From Paludibacterium sp. (GTDB taxonomy: Bacteria > Pseudomonadota > Gammaproteobacteria > Burkholderiales > Chromobacteriaceae), in NCBI RefSeq assembly GCF_019232825.1, contig NZ_JAFAND010000122.1, positions 1 to 47,713 of the forward strand: DNA of 47,713 nucleotides, written 5' to 3'. The notes under the pieces are model-generated. The model was not told the DNA's origin. It worked only from the letters and a program-made list of their open reading frames with translations, and searched no databases. Position numbers and translations under genes: made by a program. Below are positions 39,844 to 47,713 of the stretch, piece by piece; position 1 is the first letter of the stretch; each line of letters starts with the position of its first letter.

Positions 39844-40566
39844 ATGAAAGCGATCAAATGGCTGCTCTTGAGCGGGCTCTTGTGTCTATCGACCGCGTGG
39901 GCCGGCACGGTGGTGCGGGTGGGCATCAATGCCAGCTATGCGCCGTTCGAGTCGGTCGACGACCATGGACGTCTTTCCGGTTTCGATATCGACGTGGTGA
40001 CGGCCTGGGCGAAAACCCAAGGGGTGACCATCAAGCTCGTCAACCTGCCTTGGCCGCAACTGCTCGATGGCCTATCCGCCGGCCGCGTCGATATGGTGGT
40101 GTCTGCGATCGCGGACACGCCGGCGCGCGCAGCGCGTTTCGAACTCTCCCGCCCCTACTATGAAGAACCGCAAGTGCTGCTGGTGCCGGCGCGCGGCGGT
40201 CAGGACGATCCACGCGCCATGGCCCGCATCGGTGTGTTGGACGACAGCAGCGCCATCGATTGGCTCGCGCGGCTGAAGGTGCCGCCTTCGGCGCTGCGGC
40301 GTTACAGCGGCCTGCCGCCGATGCTGGCCGATTTGGCCTCGGGCGATTTGCAGGCGGTATTCGGCGATTTGCACGTGCTGCGCCGCGCCCAGGCCGGCGA
40401 TGCGTCGCTGCGGCTGGTATCGCAGCCCGCGTTCGGCCGCGATGCCTACGTGTTCGTGATACGCAAGGGCGACCGGGCGTTGCTTGCCCAGGCCAATCAA
40501 GGACTGGCGCGCATGGCGGCGGACGGTTCGCTGGCGCGCCTGCGTCAGGCGTGGCCGGGGCTTTAA
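39844..40566 (+). CDS. Periplasmic amino-acid-binding protein (SBP family 3), orphan
   Basis: A 240-residue exported binding protein with a signal peptide (MKAIKWLLLSGLLCLSTAWA). The mature part opens VRVGINASYAPFESVDDHGR and continues LSGFDIDVVTAWAKTQG, WPQLLDGLSAGRVDMVVSAIADT and RFELSRPYYEEPQVLLVP, the family 3 pattern for polar amino acids. GGGGG lies 8 bases before the ATG. No permease or ATPase gene accompanies it, so it either serves a transporter encoded elsewhere or acts in sensing. The upstream terminator separates it from ilvD. Confidence 0.85.
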   Translation: MKAIKWLLLSGLLCLSTAWAGTVVRVGINASYAPFESVDDHGRLSGFDIDVVTAWAKTQGVTIKLVNLPWPQLLDGLSAGRVDMVVSAIADTPARAARFELSRPYYEEPQVLLVPARGGQDDPRAMARIGVLDDSSAIDWLARLKVPPSALRRYSGLPPMLADLASGDLQAVFGDLHVLRRAQAGDASLRLVSQPAFGRDAYVFVIRKGDRALLAQANQGLARMAADGSLARLRQAWPGL

Positions 40567-40830
40567 CGCCGCGCGCCGGCCGCTTCTCAGCATTTTTCTG
40601 CTTTTTTGCTACCCCAGCGACATTCAATTAAGAAAAAATGTTCGTTTTTCATCGATTCGAACCGTGGATGTTGCCCTGTTGTCCATAAATGAACTGTATA
40701 CAATATTCTATTTTGATAGAGAGAAACGCGTGGCACGCGGTGAGAGACTGCTGCTTAAGGAGGGGGGCTTGTCGAAGCGGAACGCGGCGGACTAGTCGGA
40801 CGCCGTAACGCTAACTTTTTGAAAAAAGGC
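40567..40830. other. AT-rich intergenic region without a supported gene
   Basis: This stretch holds an inverted repeat GAAAAA (40632-40637) / TTTTTC (40645-40650) around ATGTTCG, and the 8-bp palindrome TGTATACA (40695-40702) of the kind bound by GntR-family regulators. It also has an open frame ending at 40795 (INELYTIFYFDREKRVARGE) that lacks a start with a ribosome site. The base composition is clearly lower in GC than its neighbours. It may be regulatory or a remnant of lost genes. Confidence 0.35.
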
Positions 40831-40921
40831 AAAAAAAATGCGCGGGCCAATGGTCCGCGCTAAGTCTACAAAGGAGAAATAGAGGAGAAACTATCAAGAA
40901 GCAATTGCTGCATCTCAACGT
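40831..40921 (-). ncRNA. Candidate small RNA of about 91 nt
   Basis: On the minus strand a complete transcription unit without a coding frame is visible. The promoter at 40956-40928 predicts a start at A40921. The transcript then has a small AGCAAUUGCU palindrome, and a pyrimidine-rich single-stranded stretch (opposite 40869-40890) with two UUCUCC motifs complementary to Shine-Dalgarno sequences. A Rho-independent terminator follows: GCGCGGACC (40860-40852) with GGCCCGCGC (40848-40840), loop AUU, then A and eight T (40838-40831). Layout and size are typical of trans-acting, Hfq-type sRNAs that block ribosome binding. Alternative reading: on the plus strand the same stretch gives AAGGAG and GAGGAG sites, but no fitting start codon follows. 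No known family was recognised. Confidence 0.62.
40840..40860 (-). terminator. Intrinsic terminator of the candidate sRNA
   Basis: A 9-bp GC-rich stem with one wobble and a three-base loop is followed on the minus strand by A then eight T. No protein gene on the minus strand lies close enough upstream to need it, which points to a short transcript starting in the gap. Confidence 0.8.
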
Positions 40922-40927
40922 GGAGGG

Positions 40928-40956
40928 ATTATCCTGAGCCGCTCCGGCAGTGTCAA
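40928..40956 (-). promoter_or_regulatory. Consensus sigma70 promoter of the candidate sRNA
   Basis: On the minus strand TTGACA (40956-40951), a 17-base spacer and GATAAT (40933-40928): six of six and five of six consensus bases at ideal spacing. This is the strongest promoter in the window. Confidence 0.78.
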
Positions 40957-41040
40957 TCGCCGATGTTCAATGACGCACTAAAATGTAAAAAACTGTCGCT
41001 TATCACGTAATGCTTATGTTTGAAAACGAAAATAACCACC

Positions 41041-41098
41041 CTATTGTCATGGTATAACCGGGATGGTGATATGCGACAATAGCATTTTGGTATGACCG
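41041..41098 (+). promoter_or_regulatory. Overlapping inverted and direct repeats before gene 41111
   Basis: CTATTGTC (41041-41048) and GACAATAG (41075-41082) form a perfect inverted repeat. GGTATAACCG (41051-41060) and GGTATGACCG (41089-41098) form a direct repeat with a 38-base period and one difference. Both end just before the ribosome site of the next gene, so they probably regulate it. Confidence 0.45.
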
Positions 41099-41110
41099 CA
41101 GGATGACATG

Positions 41111-42151
41111 ATGACCCCCAAGCATTTGCCCGACCCACGCCTCTATCCCCTCGCCAACGTCAGCAACCGGCTGATTCATCAGGCCATGGCGGTGCAGGGC
41201 GCCGTCGACGACGGCGCGCGCGATCTGGAGCGTGCCGCGCTGGCCGACACCATGGCGGAGTATTTGGCGCGTGACGAGGTGCTGCTGATCTCGGTGGCGC
41301 TCAACATGGCGCCGTCGCGCGCGGCTTATCAGGTGTTGTGGCAGGCGCTGCGTCAGGCGGTCGAGGCGGCGCCGGGCCGCCGGGCCGAGGTCTTCGCGCT
41401 GCCGCTGGTGTTGGTGGCGGGTTCGAAGCGCCGCGCGACGCTGCCGGATCACATCGCCGATGTCGACGGCTTGAATGCCATCCTGCGTCAGCATGGCGTG
41501 TTTGCCGACGGCGCCGAGGTGTTTCTGTCCGGCAAGCTGCTGCACCCGGACGCCGTGGTCGCCATCTCGCCGGCGCAGCTTTATCGCTACACGCGGCAAT
41601 TGGCCGACGCCGCGCGCGGTTTGCCGCTGCCGCTCGAAGCGAGCGCGGTGACGGTGCAGGAGGAGGGGGTATTTCTGCGTTACCTGCTTGGCGTGGCGAT
41701 CCGCGAGGACGGCGCGCCGGCCCCGGTTGACTATGCGGCGCGCATCGGCGCTTGGGGCACGGCGATGATGACCTTCCTTGGCGAGGCGCTGAAAACCGAC
41801 GGCGTGACCCTCTTCCCGATTTTCCGTGCGCCGGCGCCGCTGATGCAGGCCTTGGTGGCGGGCAATCAGGCGCGGCTGGAAGTGGCGATGCAGGTGTTCG
41901 CCAGTTCCTTGCTGCGCAAGCTGCGCACCGAGGGGCGCGAGCCGACGGTGACCCTGTCGGCGCACGAGGGCGGCGAGCTCAATGTCGTCATCGGCGCGGC
42001 CGACGCGCCGGGCGAGACGGAGCGCTTCGTCTGGCCGCTGTCGCCGCTTGACCGGGTGGAACGCATCGAAGCCGACTTCCTGCAGCTGATGCACGAGTGC
42101 CAAGTGGAAATGGTTCGAGTTGAAGAGACCGTGCAGCCCGCGCAGTCTTGA
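41111..42151 (+). CDS. Conserved-looking hypothetical protein, unknown function
   Basis: A 346-residue soluble protein with no signal peptide, no membrane segment and no motif I can assign. It is rich in Ala and Leu and mostly helical in appearance (RAAYQVLWQALRQAVEA, QALVAGNQARLEVAMQVFA), and ends with a more charged part (RVERIEADFLQLMHECQVEM). Codon use matches neighbouring genes, which supports a real gene. Two adjacent ATG codons (41108, 41111) are possible starts; the second has AGGA 7 bases upstream. It precedes glyA on the same strand by 109 bases. Repeats in its promoter region suggest dedicated control. Confidence 0.65.
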   Translation: MTPKHLPDPRLYPLANVSNRLIHQAMAVQGAVDDGARDLERAALADTMAEYLARDEVLLISVALNMAPSRAAYQVLWQALRQAVEAAPGRRAEVFALPLVLVAGSKRRATLPDHIADVDGLNAILRQHGVFADGAEVFLSGKLLHPDAVVAISPAQLYRYTRQLADAARGLPLPLEASAVTVQEEGVFLRYLLGVAIREDGAPAPVDYAARIGAWGTAMMTFLGEALKTDGVTLFPIFRAPAPLMQALVAGNQARLEVAMQVFASSLLRKLRTEGREPTVTLSAHEGGELNVVIGAADAPGETERFVWPLSPLDRVERIEADFLQLMHECQVEMVRVEETVQPAQS

Positions 42152-42260
42152 TTTTTATGCGTTTTTTGCCTGAAAAAATGCCCCGATGTCATACCGCGTC
42201 GCCGGGCAAATCATGTAAAATCGCCGCTATCGTTAACCCTACCGATGGGATGTGCCCAAG

Positions 42261-43511
42261 ATGTTTGCAGCCGATTTGACGATTGCCAAGTTTGACCCGG
42301 AATTGTCCGCCGCGATGGAGGACGAGTACCGCCGTCAAGAAGATCACGTGGAGCTGATCGCCTCCGAGAACTATGTCAGTCCGGCGGTGATGGAAGCGCA
42401 GGGCTCGGTGCTGACCAACAAGTACGCCGAGGGCTATCCCGGCAAGCGTTACTATGGCGGCTGCGAACACGTCGACAAGGTGGAAGCGCTGGCCATCGAG
42501 CGCTTGAAGGCGCTGTTCGGCGCGGAATACGCCAACGTGCAGCCGCATTCCGGCTCGCAAGCCAACCAGGCGGTGTACGTGTCGGTGCTCAAGCCGGGCG
42601 ACACCATTTTGGGCATGAGCCTGGCGCATGGCGGTCACTTGACCCATGGCGCCTCGGTCAACATCTCCGGCAAACTGTATAACGCCATTACCTACGGCCT
42701 GGACGAAAACGAAGTGCTCAACTACGCCGAGGTCGAGCAACTGGCGCGCGAGCATAAGCCGAAAATGATCGTGGCCGGCGCCTCGGCCTACGCGCTGAAG
42801 ATCGATTGGGCGCGCATGCGTCAGATTGCCGATTCGGTCGGCGCTTATCTGTTCGTCGACATGGCGCACTATGCCGGTCTGGTTGCCGCGGGCGAGTATC
42901 CGAACCCGGTGCCGCACGCCGACTTCGTCACCACCACCACGCACAAGACGCTGCGCGGCCCGCGCGGCGGCGTGATCCTGTCGCGCGCCGAGCATGAAAA
43001 GATTCTGAATTCGGCCATCTTCCCCTGCCTGCAAGGCGGCCCGTTGATGCATGTCATCGCCGCCAAGGCCGTGGCGTTCAAAGAAGCCGCGAGCCCGGCG
43101 TTCAAGACCTATCAGCAACAGGTGAAGAAAAACGCTCAGATCATGGCGCAAACGCTGATCGAGCGCGGCCTGCGCATCGTGTCGGGCAAGACCGAGAGCC
43201 ATGTATTCCTGCTCGACCTGCGCGCCAAGCACATCACCGGCAAGGACGCCGAGGCGGCGCTCGGCCGTGCGCACATCACCGTCAACAAGAACGCCATTCC
43301 GAACGATCCGGAAAAACCGTTCGTGACCTCGGGCATCCGCATCGGCACGCCGGCCATGACCACGCGCGGTTTCGGCGACAATGAGGCGCGCGAATTGGCC
43401 AACCTGATCGCCGATGTGCTGGACGCGCCGCAGGATGAGGCCGTGCTCGCACGCGTGGCCGAGTCGGTCAAGGCGATGTGCCAACGCTTCCCGGTATACG
43501 GCCGCAAGTAA
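42261..43511 (+). CDS. glyA: Serine hydroxymethyltransferase
   Basis: A 416-residue PLP enzyme that converts serine and tetrahydrofolate to glycine and methylene-tetrahydrofolate. The PLP lysine is K229 in [15 protein letters not shown]. Other signatures are [39 protein letters not shown] and [18 protein letters not shown]. The start at 42261 gives the family N-terminus; a GTG three codons earlier is less likely. GGGA lies about 11 bases upstream, and TAAAAT at 42216-42221 is a possible -10. A strong terminator follows. Confidence 0.96.
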   Translation: MFAADLTIAKFDPELSAAMEDEYRRQEDHVELIASENYVSPAVMEAQGSVLTNKYAEGYPGKRYYGGCEHVDKVEALAIERLKALFGAEYANVQPHSGSQANQAVYVSVLKPGDTILGMSLAHGGHLTHGASVNISGKLYNAITYGLDENEVLNYAEVEQLAREHKPKMIVAGASAYALKIDWARMRQIADSVGAYLFVDMAHYAGLVAAGEYPNPVPHADFVTTTTHKTLRGPRGGVILSRAEHEKILNSAIFPCLQGGPLMHVIAAKAVAFKEAASPAFKTYQQQVKKNAQIMAQTLIERGLRIVSGKTESHVFLLDLRAKHITGKDAEAALGRAHITVNKNAIPNDPEKPFVTSGIRIGTPAMTTRGFGDNEARELANLIADVLDAPQDEAVLARVAESVKAMCQRFPVYGRK

Positions 43512-43536
43512 CACTGCCGCGAGGCAGGAAAAAGAG

Positions 43537-43575
43537 CGGGGTGTCGCGCGTTTTTTTGCGCGACATCCCGTTTTT
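43537..43575 (+). terminator. Intrinsic terminator after glyA
   Basis: CGGGGTGTCGCGC (43537-43549) pairs with GCGCGACATCCCG (43558-43570) with one wobble, around a T-rich 8-base loop, followed by TTTTT. Confidence 0.88.
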
Positions 43576-43691
43576 GCTATTTTTCCCCCTAATTGCGACA
43601 CATTTTACGCATTTCATGGTGATCTCATTAACTTGGCATATCATTGCTGTTAAGATGGGCTTTTCCGAACTGTTACCAGGGGTTTAAAGCC

Positions 43692-44156
43692 ATGAAATGC
43701 CCGTTCTGCGGCCACGCCGATACCCAGGTGATCGATTCACGCGTCAATGAGGACGGCTCCAGCATTCGCCGCCGGCGCCGCTGCCTGAAGTGCGAGAAGC
43801 GGTTTACGACTTTTGAGAATGCCGACGTGCGCATGCCGCAAGTGGTGAAAACCGGCGGGCATCGGGCGGAGTTCGACCCGGAAAAAGTTCGTGTCAGTTT
43901 CATGCGCGCGCTGCATAAGCGCCCGGTGCCGACGGCCCTGGTGGATGAAGCCATCGATCGCATCAGCCATCGGCTGCTGCAGTTGGGCGAACGCGAGGTC
44001 AGTTCGCGTCAGATCGGCGAAATGGTGATGAACGAGCTCGCGCGCATGGACAAGGTGGCTTATGTGCGTTTTGCCTCGGTCTACCGCAGCTTCGAGGATG
44101 TGGCGGAGTTCAGCGAAGCCATCGAGGAAATCAAGAAAACCGGCCATCCGGAATGA
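43692..44156 (+). CDS. nrdR: Transcriptional repressor NrdR
   Basis: A 154-residue zinc-ribbon/ATP-cone repressor of ribonucleotide reductase genes, acting according to ATP/dATP state. The zinc ligands are C3, C6, C31 and C34 ([25 protein letters not shown]). The ATP-cone spans about 49-139 ([33 protein letters not shown]). The start at 43692 opens directly at the zinc ribbon. Its stop overlaps the acetyltransferase gene by four bases, and ribD follows, an order often seen in betaproteobacteria. Confidence 0.96.
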   Translation: MKCPFCGHADTQVIDSRVNEDGSSIRRRRRCLKCEKRFTTFENADVRMPQVVKTGGHRAEFDPEKVRVSFMRALHKRPVPTALVDEAIDRISHRLLQLGEREVSSRQIGEMVMNELARMDKVAYVRFASVYRSFEDVAEFSEAIEEIKKTGHPE

Positions 44157-44707
44157 TCGAGATTGCCGTCGGCGACGGCATCGTGCTGCGCGAACCGCGC
44201 GAGGACGATGCCGATCGCCTTTTTGCTCTCATCGACGCCAACCGCGTGCTGCTCGGGCGCTGGATGCCTTGGCTCGACTACATGCGCCATGACGGCGACA
44301 GCCTCACCTATATCCGTTACTCGCAAGAAGGCAATCGCGAAGGGCGGTTTCTCAATTTACTGATCTGGGTGGACGACGAGCCCGCCGGCGTCTTGTGTTA
44401 TTTTGCGCTGGAGCCGGCGCAGCGCCGCAGCGAAATCGGCTACTGGCTCGGGCAGCGCTGGCACGGGCGCGGCATCATGAGCCGCGCCTGTCAGGCGCTG
44501 ATCGATTACGGCTTCGGTCACCTCAATCTTTACCGTATCCAGATCGCCTGCGCGGTCGACAATCTACCTAGCCGGGCCTTGCCCGAGCGCCTCGGCTTTA
44601 CGTTCGAAGGGGTGCTGCACGGCCGCGAGTGGGTCGGCGAACGCGTGTTGGATCACGCGATCTACGCCTTGCTGCTGCCGGCGTGGCGCGCGCGCCGGCC
44701 GGCCTGA
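44153..44707 (+). CDS. GNAT-family acetyltransferase (RimJ/RimL type)
   Basis: A 184-residue N-acetyltransferase. The opening [21 protein letters not shown] and the WMPWLDYM segment are typical of the RimL/YdaF branch. The acetyl-CoA region is [20 protein letters not shown], followed by [28 protein letters not shown]. Such enzymes acetylate ribosomal protein N-termini or small amines; the substrate here is unknown. The start overlaps the nrdR stop, so it is translated with nrdR. Confidence 0.85.
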   Translation: MIEIAVGDGIVLREPREDDADRLFALIDANRVLLGRWMPWLDYMRHDGDSLTYIRYSQEGNREGRFLNLLIWVDDEPAGVLCYFALEPAQRRSEIGYWLGQRWHGRGIMSRACQALIDYGFGHLNLYRIQIACAVDNLPSRALPERLGFTFEGVLHGREWVGERVLDHAIYALLLPAWRARRPA

Positions 44708-44729
44708 TTTCTTGCCCGGGAGGGCCACG

Positions 44730-45836
44730 ATGTTTACTGCCGAAGATCACCGATACATGCAACAAGCGTTGCGGTTTGCCGAGGCCGCCACGCGCCGCGC
44801 CGCGCCCAATCCCGGCGTCGGCTGCGTGCTCGTGCGCGACGGCCAGGTGATCGGCGCCGGCGCCACGTTGGCGGCCGGCAGCGATCATGCCGAGATTCAA
44901 GCGCTGAAAGATTGCGCCGCGCGCGGCGAGTCGCCGGCCGGCGCGACCGCCTACGTCACCTTGGAGCCGTGCAGCCATCACGGCCGCACGCCGCCATGCG
45001 CCGAAGCGCTGATCCGCCACGGCCTGGCGCGGGTGGTGGCGGCGATGAGCGATCCCTATCACGAGGTGGCCGGCCGGGGGCTGGCGATGCTCTCGGCCGC
45101 CGGCATCCGCACCGAGTGCGGGCTGATGGAATCGGAGGCGCGCCGCGTGCATCGCGGCTTTCTGTCGCGCGTCGGCCGCGCCTTGCCGTGGGTGACGCTC
45201 AAGGCGGCGGCGACGCTGGATGGCAAAACCGCGCTGCTCAACGGCAAAAGCCAGTGGATCACCGGCGCCGCGGCGCGCAGCGACGTGCAGCGGCTCAGGG
45301 CGTTTCACGATGCCATCCTGACCGGCAGCGGCACGGTGCTGGCCGACAACCCGCGCTTGACCGTGCGCGAGATCGCCGGCGCGGCGCAGCCTTTGCGCGT
45401 GGTGCTGGACAGCCGGCTCGTCACCGCCCCATCGAGCCTGATCTATCAAGGCGGCAATACCTTGTTGGCCACCGGGGTGACCGATGCGGCGCGGCTCGCG
45501 CCGTTTCTGGCCGGCGGCGCCGAGGCGCTGCCCGTGCGCCCGCGCGACGGTCACGCCGATTTGACCGCGCTTTTGGCCGAGTTGGCGCGTCGCGGCGTCA
45601 ACCATTTGATGGTCGAGGCGGGGGCCGGGCTCAACGGGGCTTTGTTGCAGGCAGGGCTCGTGGACGAGATCGTGCTGTATCTGGCGCCGGCGCTGGCCGG
45701 CGACGCGGCGCGCGGTCTGTTCGCCTGGCCGCCGCTGCAGGATCTGGCCGACAAGCGGCCATTGGTGATCGACGACGCGCGCCTGGTCGGCGCCGACCTG
45801 CGCCTGCGTCTGCGCCCCGCCGATTCGCAACAATAA
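44730..45836 (+). CDS. ribD: Riboflavin biosynthesis deaminase/reductase RibD
   Basis: A 368-residue bifunctional enzyme. The N-terminal cytidine-deaminase-like domain has zinc motif H53-A-E55 and P-C81-SHHGRTPP-C90. The C-terminal reductase domain (about 146-368) has VTLKAAATLDGKTALLNGKSQWITG, the NADPH-binding TGSGTVLADNPRLTVR and NHLMVEAGAGLNGALL. It carries out two consecutive steps from the GTP cyclohydrolase II product toward riboflavin. A strong GGGAGG lies 7 bases before the start. Other rib genes are not in the window, and no FMN riboswitch was recognised upstream. Confidence 0.95.
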   Translation: MFTAEDHRYMQQALRFAEAATRRAAPNPGVGCVLVRDGQVIGAGATLAAGSDHAEIQALKDCAARGESPAGATAYVTLEPCSHHGRTPPCAEALIRHGLARVVAAMSDPYHEVAGRGLAMLSAAGIRTECGLMESEARRVHRGFLSRVGRALPWVTLKAAATLDGKTALLNGKSQWITGAAARSDVQRLRAFHDAILTGSGTVLADNPRLTVREIAGAAQPLRVVLDSRLVTAPSSLIYQGGNTLLATGVTDAARLAPFLAGGAEALPVRPRDGHADLTALLAELARRGVNHLMVEAGAGLNGALLQAGLVDEIVLYLAPALAGDAARGLFAWPPLQDLADKRPLVIDDARLVGADLRLRLRPADSQQ

Positions 45837-45860
45837 TCAACGGTCGATGGTTAATCTGCG

Positions 45861-46712
45861 ATGAGAACACCGTACCGGCGCGCGGATACCGACGCGCGTT
45901 ATGTCGAGCGTATCCGCCGCGCCGTGGCGTACATCTGGACGCACCTGGATCGCGATGTGCCGTTGGAGCGGTTGGCCGAGATCGCTTGTTTCTCGCCCTA
46001 TCACTTTCATCGCATCTACCGTGCCTTGTTGGGCGAGACGGTGTTCGACACCGTGCAACGCGGACGGCTGCATCAGGCGGCCCGGCGCTTGTCCGCCAGC
46101 GATCAGCCGCTCGCGCAGATCGCCCGGCGGGCGGGCTACGGCAGCCTGGCCGCTTTCGTGCGCGGATTTGGCCGCCACTACGGCACCACGCCGGGTCGTT
46201 ACCGGGCAGGAGTGGCGCATCGTCTAACGAGCGAGCGGGAGAGTTATATGCAATCAGTACAAGTGCGGGAGCAGCCGGCGTTGCTGCTGCTGTTGCGACG
46301 CCATCGCGGCAGCTATATGAATATCGGCGAGGCGTTCGACGATCTGTTGCTGCGGGCGATGCCGGTTTGCCCGGACCCGGCGCCGGTACGGGCGTTCGGG
46401 CTGTATTACGATGACCCGGACGGCGTGCCGGAAAGCGCGCTACGTTCCGCCGCGGCATTCACCTGGTCGGCCGACTGGCCGGTGCCGGACGGTCTGGAAT
46501 TGTTGACGCTCCCCGCAGGCCGCTACGCGGTGGCGCGCCATACAGGCCCCTATAGCGAACTGCAGGCGGCCTGGCGGCGGCTTTACGTCGATTGGCTGCC
46601 GCAAAGCGGCTTCGAACCGGCCGATCAGCCCTGTCTGGAAGAGTATCTGAATAACCCGCGCGACACGGCGCCGATGGCGCTGCAGACCGATCTGATGACG
46701 CCGCTGAAATAA
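45861..46712 (+). CDS. AraC-family regulator with GyrI-like effector domain
   Basis: A 283-residue transcription regulator. Residues 15-115 hold the two AraC helix-turn-helix motifs (LERLAEIACFSPYHFHRIYRAL and PLAQIARRAGYGSLAAFVRGFGRHYGTTPGRYR). Residues 130-283 form a GyrI-like small-molecule-binding domain (VQVREQPALLLLLRRHRGSY, RAFGLYYDDPDGVPES, GRYAVARHTGPYSELQAAW). This arrangement recalls Rob and similar multidrug or stress regulators. It starts 24 bases after ribD. Its target and ligand are unknown. Confidence 0.85.
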   Translation: MRTPYRRADTDARYVERIRRAVAYIWTHLDRDVPLERLAEIACFSPYHFHRIYRALLGETVFDTVQRGRLHQAARRLSASDQPLAQIARRAGYGSLAAFVRGFGRHYGTTPGRYRAGVAHRLTSERESYMQSVQVREQPALLLLLRRHRGSYMNIGEAFDDLLLRAMPVCPDPAPVRAFGLYYDDPDGVPESALRSAAAFTWSADWPVPDGLELLTLPAGRYAVARHTGPYSELQAAWRRLYVDWLPQSGFEPADQPCLEEYLNNPRDTAPMALQTDLMTPLK

Positions 46713-46766
46713 GGTTGGGCGGGGAGTGGGCGTAGCGTGTTAGCGCAGCGACGCACGGCCACGGCC

Positions 46767-47642
46767 TTACGCACCGGCGAAGAAGGTTTCCAGCACCCGC
46801 GCCAGCGCCTCGGGCTGCTCCCACTGGACCATATGGCCGGCGCCCGCCACCGTGGCTTCGCTGAGTCGGGCGAAGCAGGCGCGCCGGCTTTCCAGCGTAT
46901 CGAACACACCCTTGGCCATCGGGTGATCCCACATGTCACCACCCATCACCCATTGCACCGGACAGGCGATGCGGCGCCAACAGGCCTGCGCCTCGCGTAG
47001 CCGGTAGAGCACCGGGTTGACCATTTTGTGGCGCGGATCGGCACGGTAAACCCACTGACCGCTGCCGGCGTCGAAACGGGTCAACGCTTCGGCGAGCCAG
47101 GCGGCGCGCGCGGGCGCTAGCCGCGGATTACGCTCGATCAGTTTGGCCGCCACCAAGTCGAGCGACGCCAGCGGCAGAAAAGCCGGCGGCTGACGCAGCT
47201 CCTTCAGCCAGCGCGCGTAGCGCCCCGGCGCTTCGTCCGGTTTGCTCTCCGGTAGCCCAAACCCCTCGATCAGCGCCAAGGCGCGCACGCGTTCCGGACG
47301 GATGCCGGCGTAAAGCCCGGCGACCATGGCGCCCATGCTGTGGCCGGCGAGCAGGACCGGGGCATCGGGGCTTTCGTGGTCCAGCAGCGCGTCCAAATCG
47401 GCGAGGTAATCGGCCGAGTAATAGCTGCCCTGATTCCAATCGCTGTCGCCAAAGCCGCGCCAATCCGGCGCCACCACCCGCCAGTCGCCTTGCAACGATT
47501 CAACCAGGAATTGGAAGGTGGCCGAGCTGTCCATCCAGCCGTGCAACAGCACCATGAGCGGCGAGCGCTCGTTACCCCAGCTGCGCAAATGGTGGCGGTG
47601 CTGGCGCAGCGTGATGAAGGTTTTTTGGCATGATGCCAGCAT
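46767..47642 (-). CDS. Alpha/beta hydrolase
   Basis: A 291-residue hydrolase of the alpha/beta fold. It has the oxyanion motif LLHGWMDSSATFQF, WRGFGDSD, the nucleophile elbow G100-H-S102-M-G104 and a C-terminal GAGHMVQWEQPEALA with the catalytic His. The cap region is helical (about 140-205). The substrate is unknown. The start ATG at 47642 has AGGGA 8 bases upstream. The last 71 bases of the window hold its upstream region, AT-rich, without a clear promoter match. Confidence 0.82.
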   Translation of the reverse strand: MLASCQKTFITLRQHRHHLRSWGNERSPLMVLLHGWMDSSATFQFLVESLQGDWRVVAPDWRGFGDSDWNQGSYYSADYLADLDALLDHESPDAPVLLAGHSMGAMVAGLYAGIRPERVRALALIEGFGLPESKPDEAPGRYARWLKELRQPPAFLPLASLDLVAAKLIERNPRLAPARAAWLAEALTRFDAGSGQWVYRADPRHKMVNPVLYRLREAQACWRRIACPVQWVMGGDMWDHPMAKGVFDTLESRRACFARLSEATVAGAGHMVQWEQPEALARVLETFFAGA

Positions 47643-47713
47643 CAATCATTCCCTAGTCTTAAATAATGTTTGGCTTCGATCTTAACAAAATTCACTGAGT
47701 CCACATGGTTTTT

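Noticed and set aside
40640-40672. tRNA-like T-loop (GGTTCGAATC on the minus strand)
   Set aside because: The flanking bases do not form a T-stem and no acceptor or anticodon arm is found at the right distance.
40484-40795. A 103-codon frame spanning the end of the binding-protein gene
   Set aside because: It starts inside another gene in a different phase and has no ribosome site; only its last 45 codons lie in the gap and match no family.
40869-40960. Plus-strand small gene served by the AAGGAG and GAGGAG motifs
   Set aside because: No ATG or GTG follows at a fitting distance. The same bases are better explained as the CU-rich part of a minus-strand RNA with its own promoter and terminator.
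44600-44729. FMN riboswitch ahead of ribD
   Set aside because: The gap is only 22 bases and ribD follows directly on the acetyltransferase gene; no conserved riboswitch core is visible.

Overview
This 47.7 kb window is a GC-rich, gene-dense bacterial chromosome segment. The housekeeping genes (atpC, gloB-methyltransferase-rnhA, dnaQ-ispD-ispF, rpiA, phoU, ppx, lgt, ilvD, glyA, nrdR-ribD) and their arrangement suggest a betaproteobacterium of the Neisseriales, probably Chromobacteriaceae. That placement is an inference from protein likeness and layout; no rRNA or tRNA gene is present to confirm it.

Left part (1-13 kb). The tail of atpC is followed by an intrinsic terminator and a cluster coding for a YpdA-type sensor kinase, a YpdB-type LytTR regulator and a YhjX-type MFS transporter, a pyruvate-responsive circuit whose parts are unlinked in E. 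coli. A direct repeat resembling the YpdB box lies in front of the transporter gene. Next come mltD, gloB with a divergent methyltransferase-rnhA pair, a Tat-exported sulfite dehydrogenase with a diheme cytochrome (sorAB), and the translationally coupled dnaQ-ispD-ispF genes followed by rpiA.

Middle (13-20 kb). phoU has a PHO box that overlaps the rpiA-phoU hairpin, and ppx follows. Then come a formate/nitrite-family channel, a patatin-like lipase, a UPF0303 protein, hemG on the opposite strand, and a dienelactone hydrolase.

19.8-33 kb is a complete Lap-type adhesion locus. It holds lapE (outer-membrane pore), lapG (periplasmic protease), lapD (degenerate GGDEF/EAL receptor), a compact 1585-residue adhesin with a retention module and twelve repeats of about 105 residues, lapC (fusion protein) and lapB (ABC transporter). 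By analogy with Pseudomonas, LapBCE exports the adhesin, c-di-GMP-bound LapD sequesters LapG, and LapG otherwise clips the adhesin after its dialanine site. The adhesin lacks RTX repeats, and LapG has Lys where an acidic calcium ligand is expected.

Right part (33-47.7 kb). An MBL-fold hydrolase, a secreted M14 peptidase, a decayed brnT toxin gene beside an intact brnA antitoxin gene, lgt, ilvD and an orphan amino-acid-binding protein gene come first. A 540-base gap then carries what looks like an undescribed small RNA of about 91 nt on the minus strand (TTGACA-N17-GATAAT promoter, CU-rich anti-Shine-Dalgarno stretch, terminator with eight T). It is followed by an unknown conserved gene, glyA, nrdR-GNAT-ribD, an AraC/GyrI regulator and an alpha/beta hydrolase.

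Start sites were chosen by ribosome-binding sites and family length. All functional statements come from motif recognition and remembered family sequences; no database search was run.
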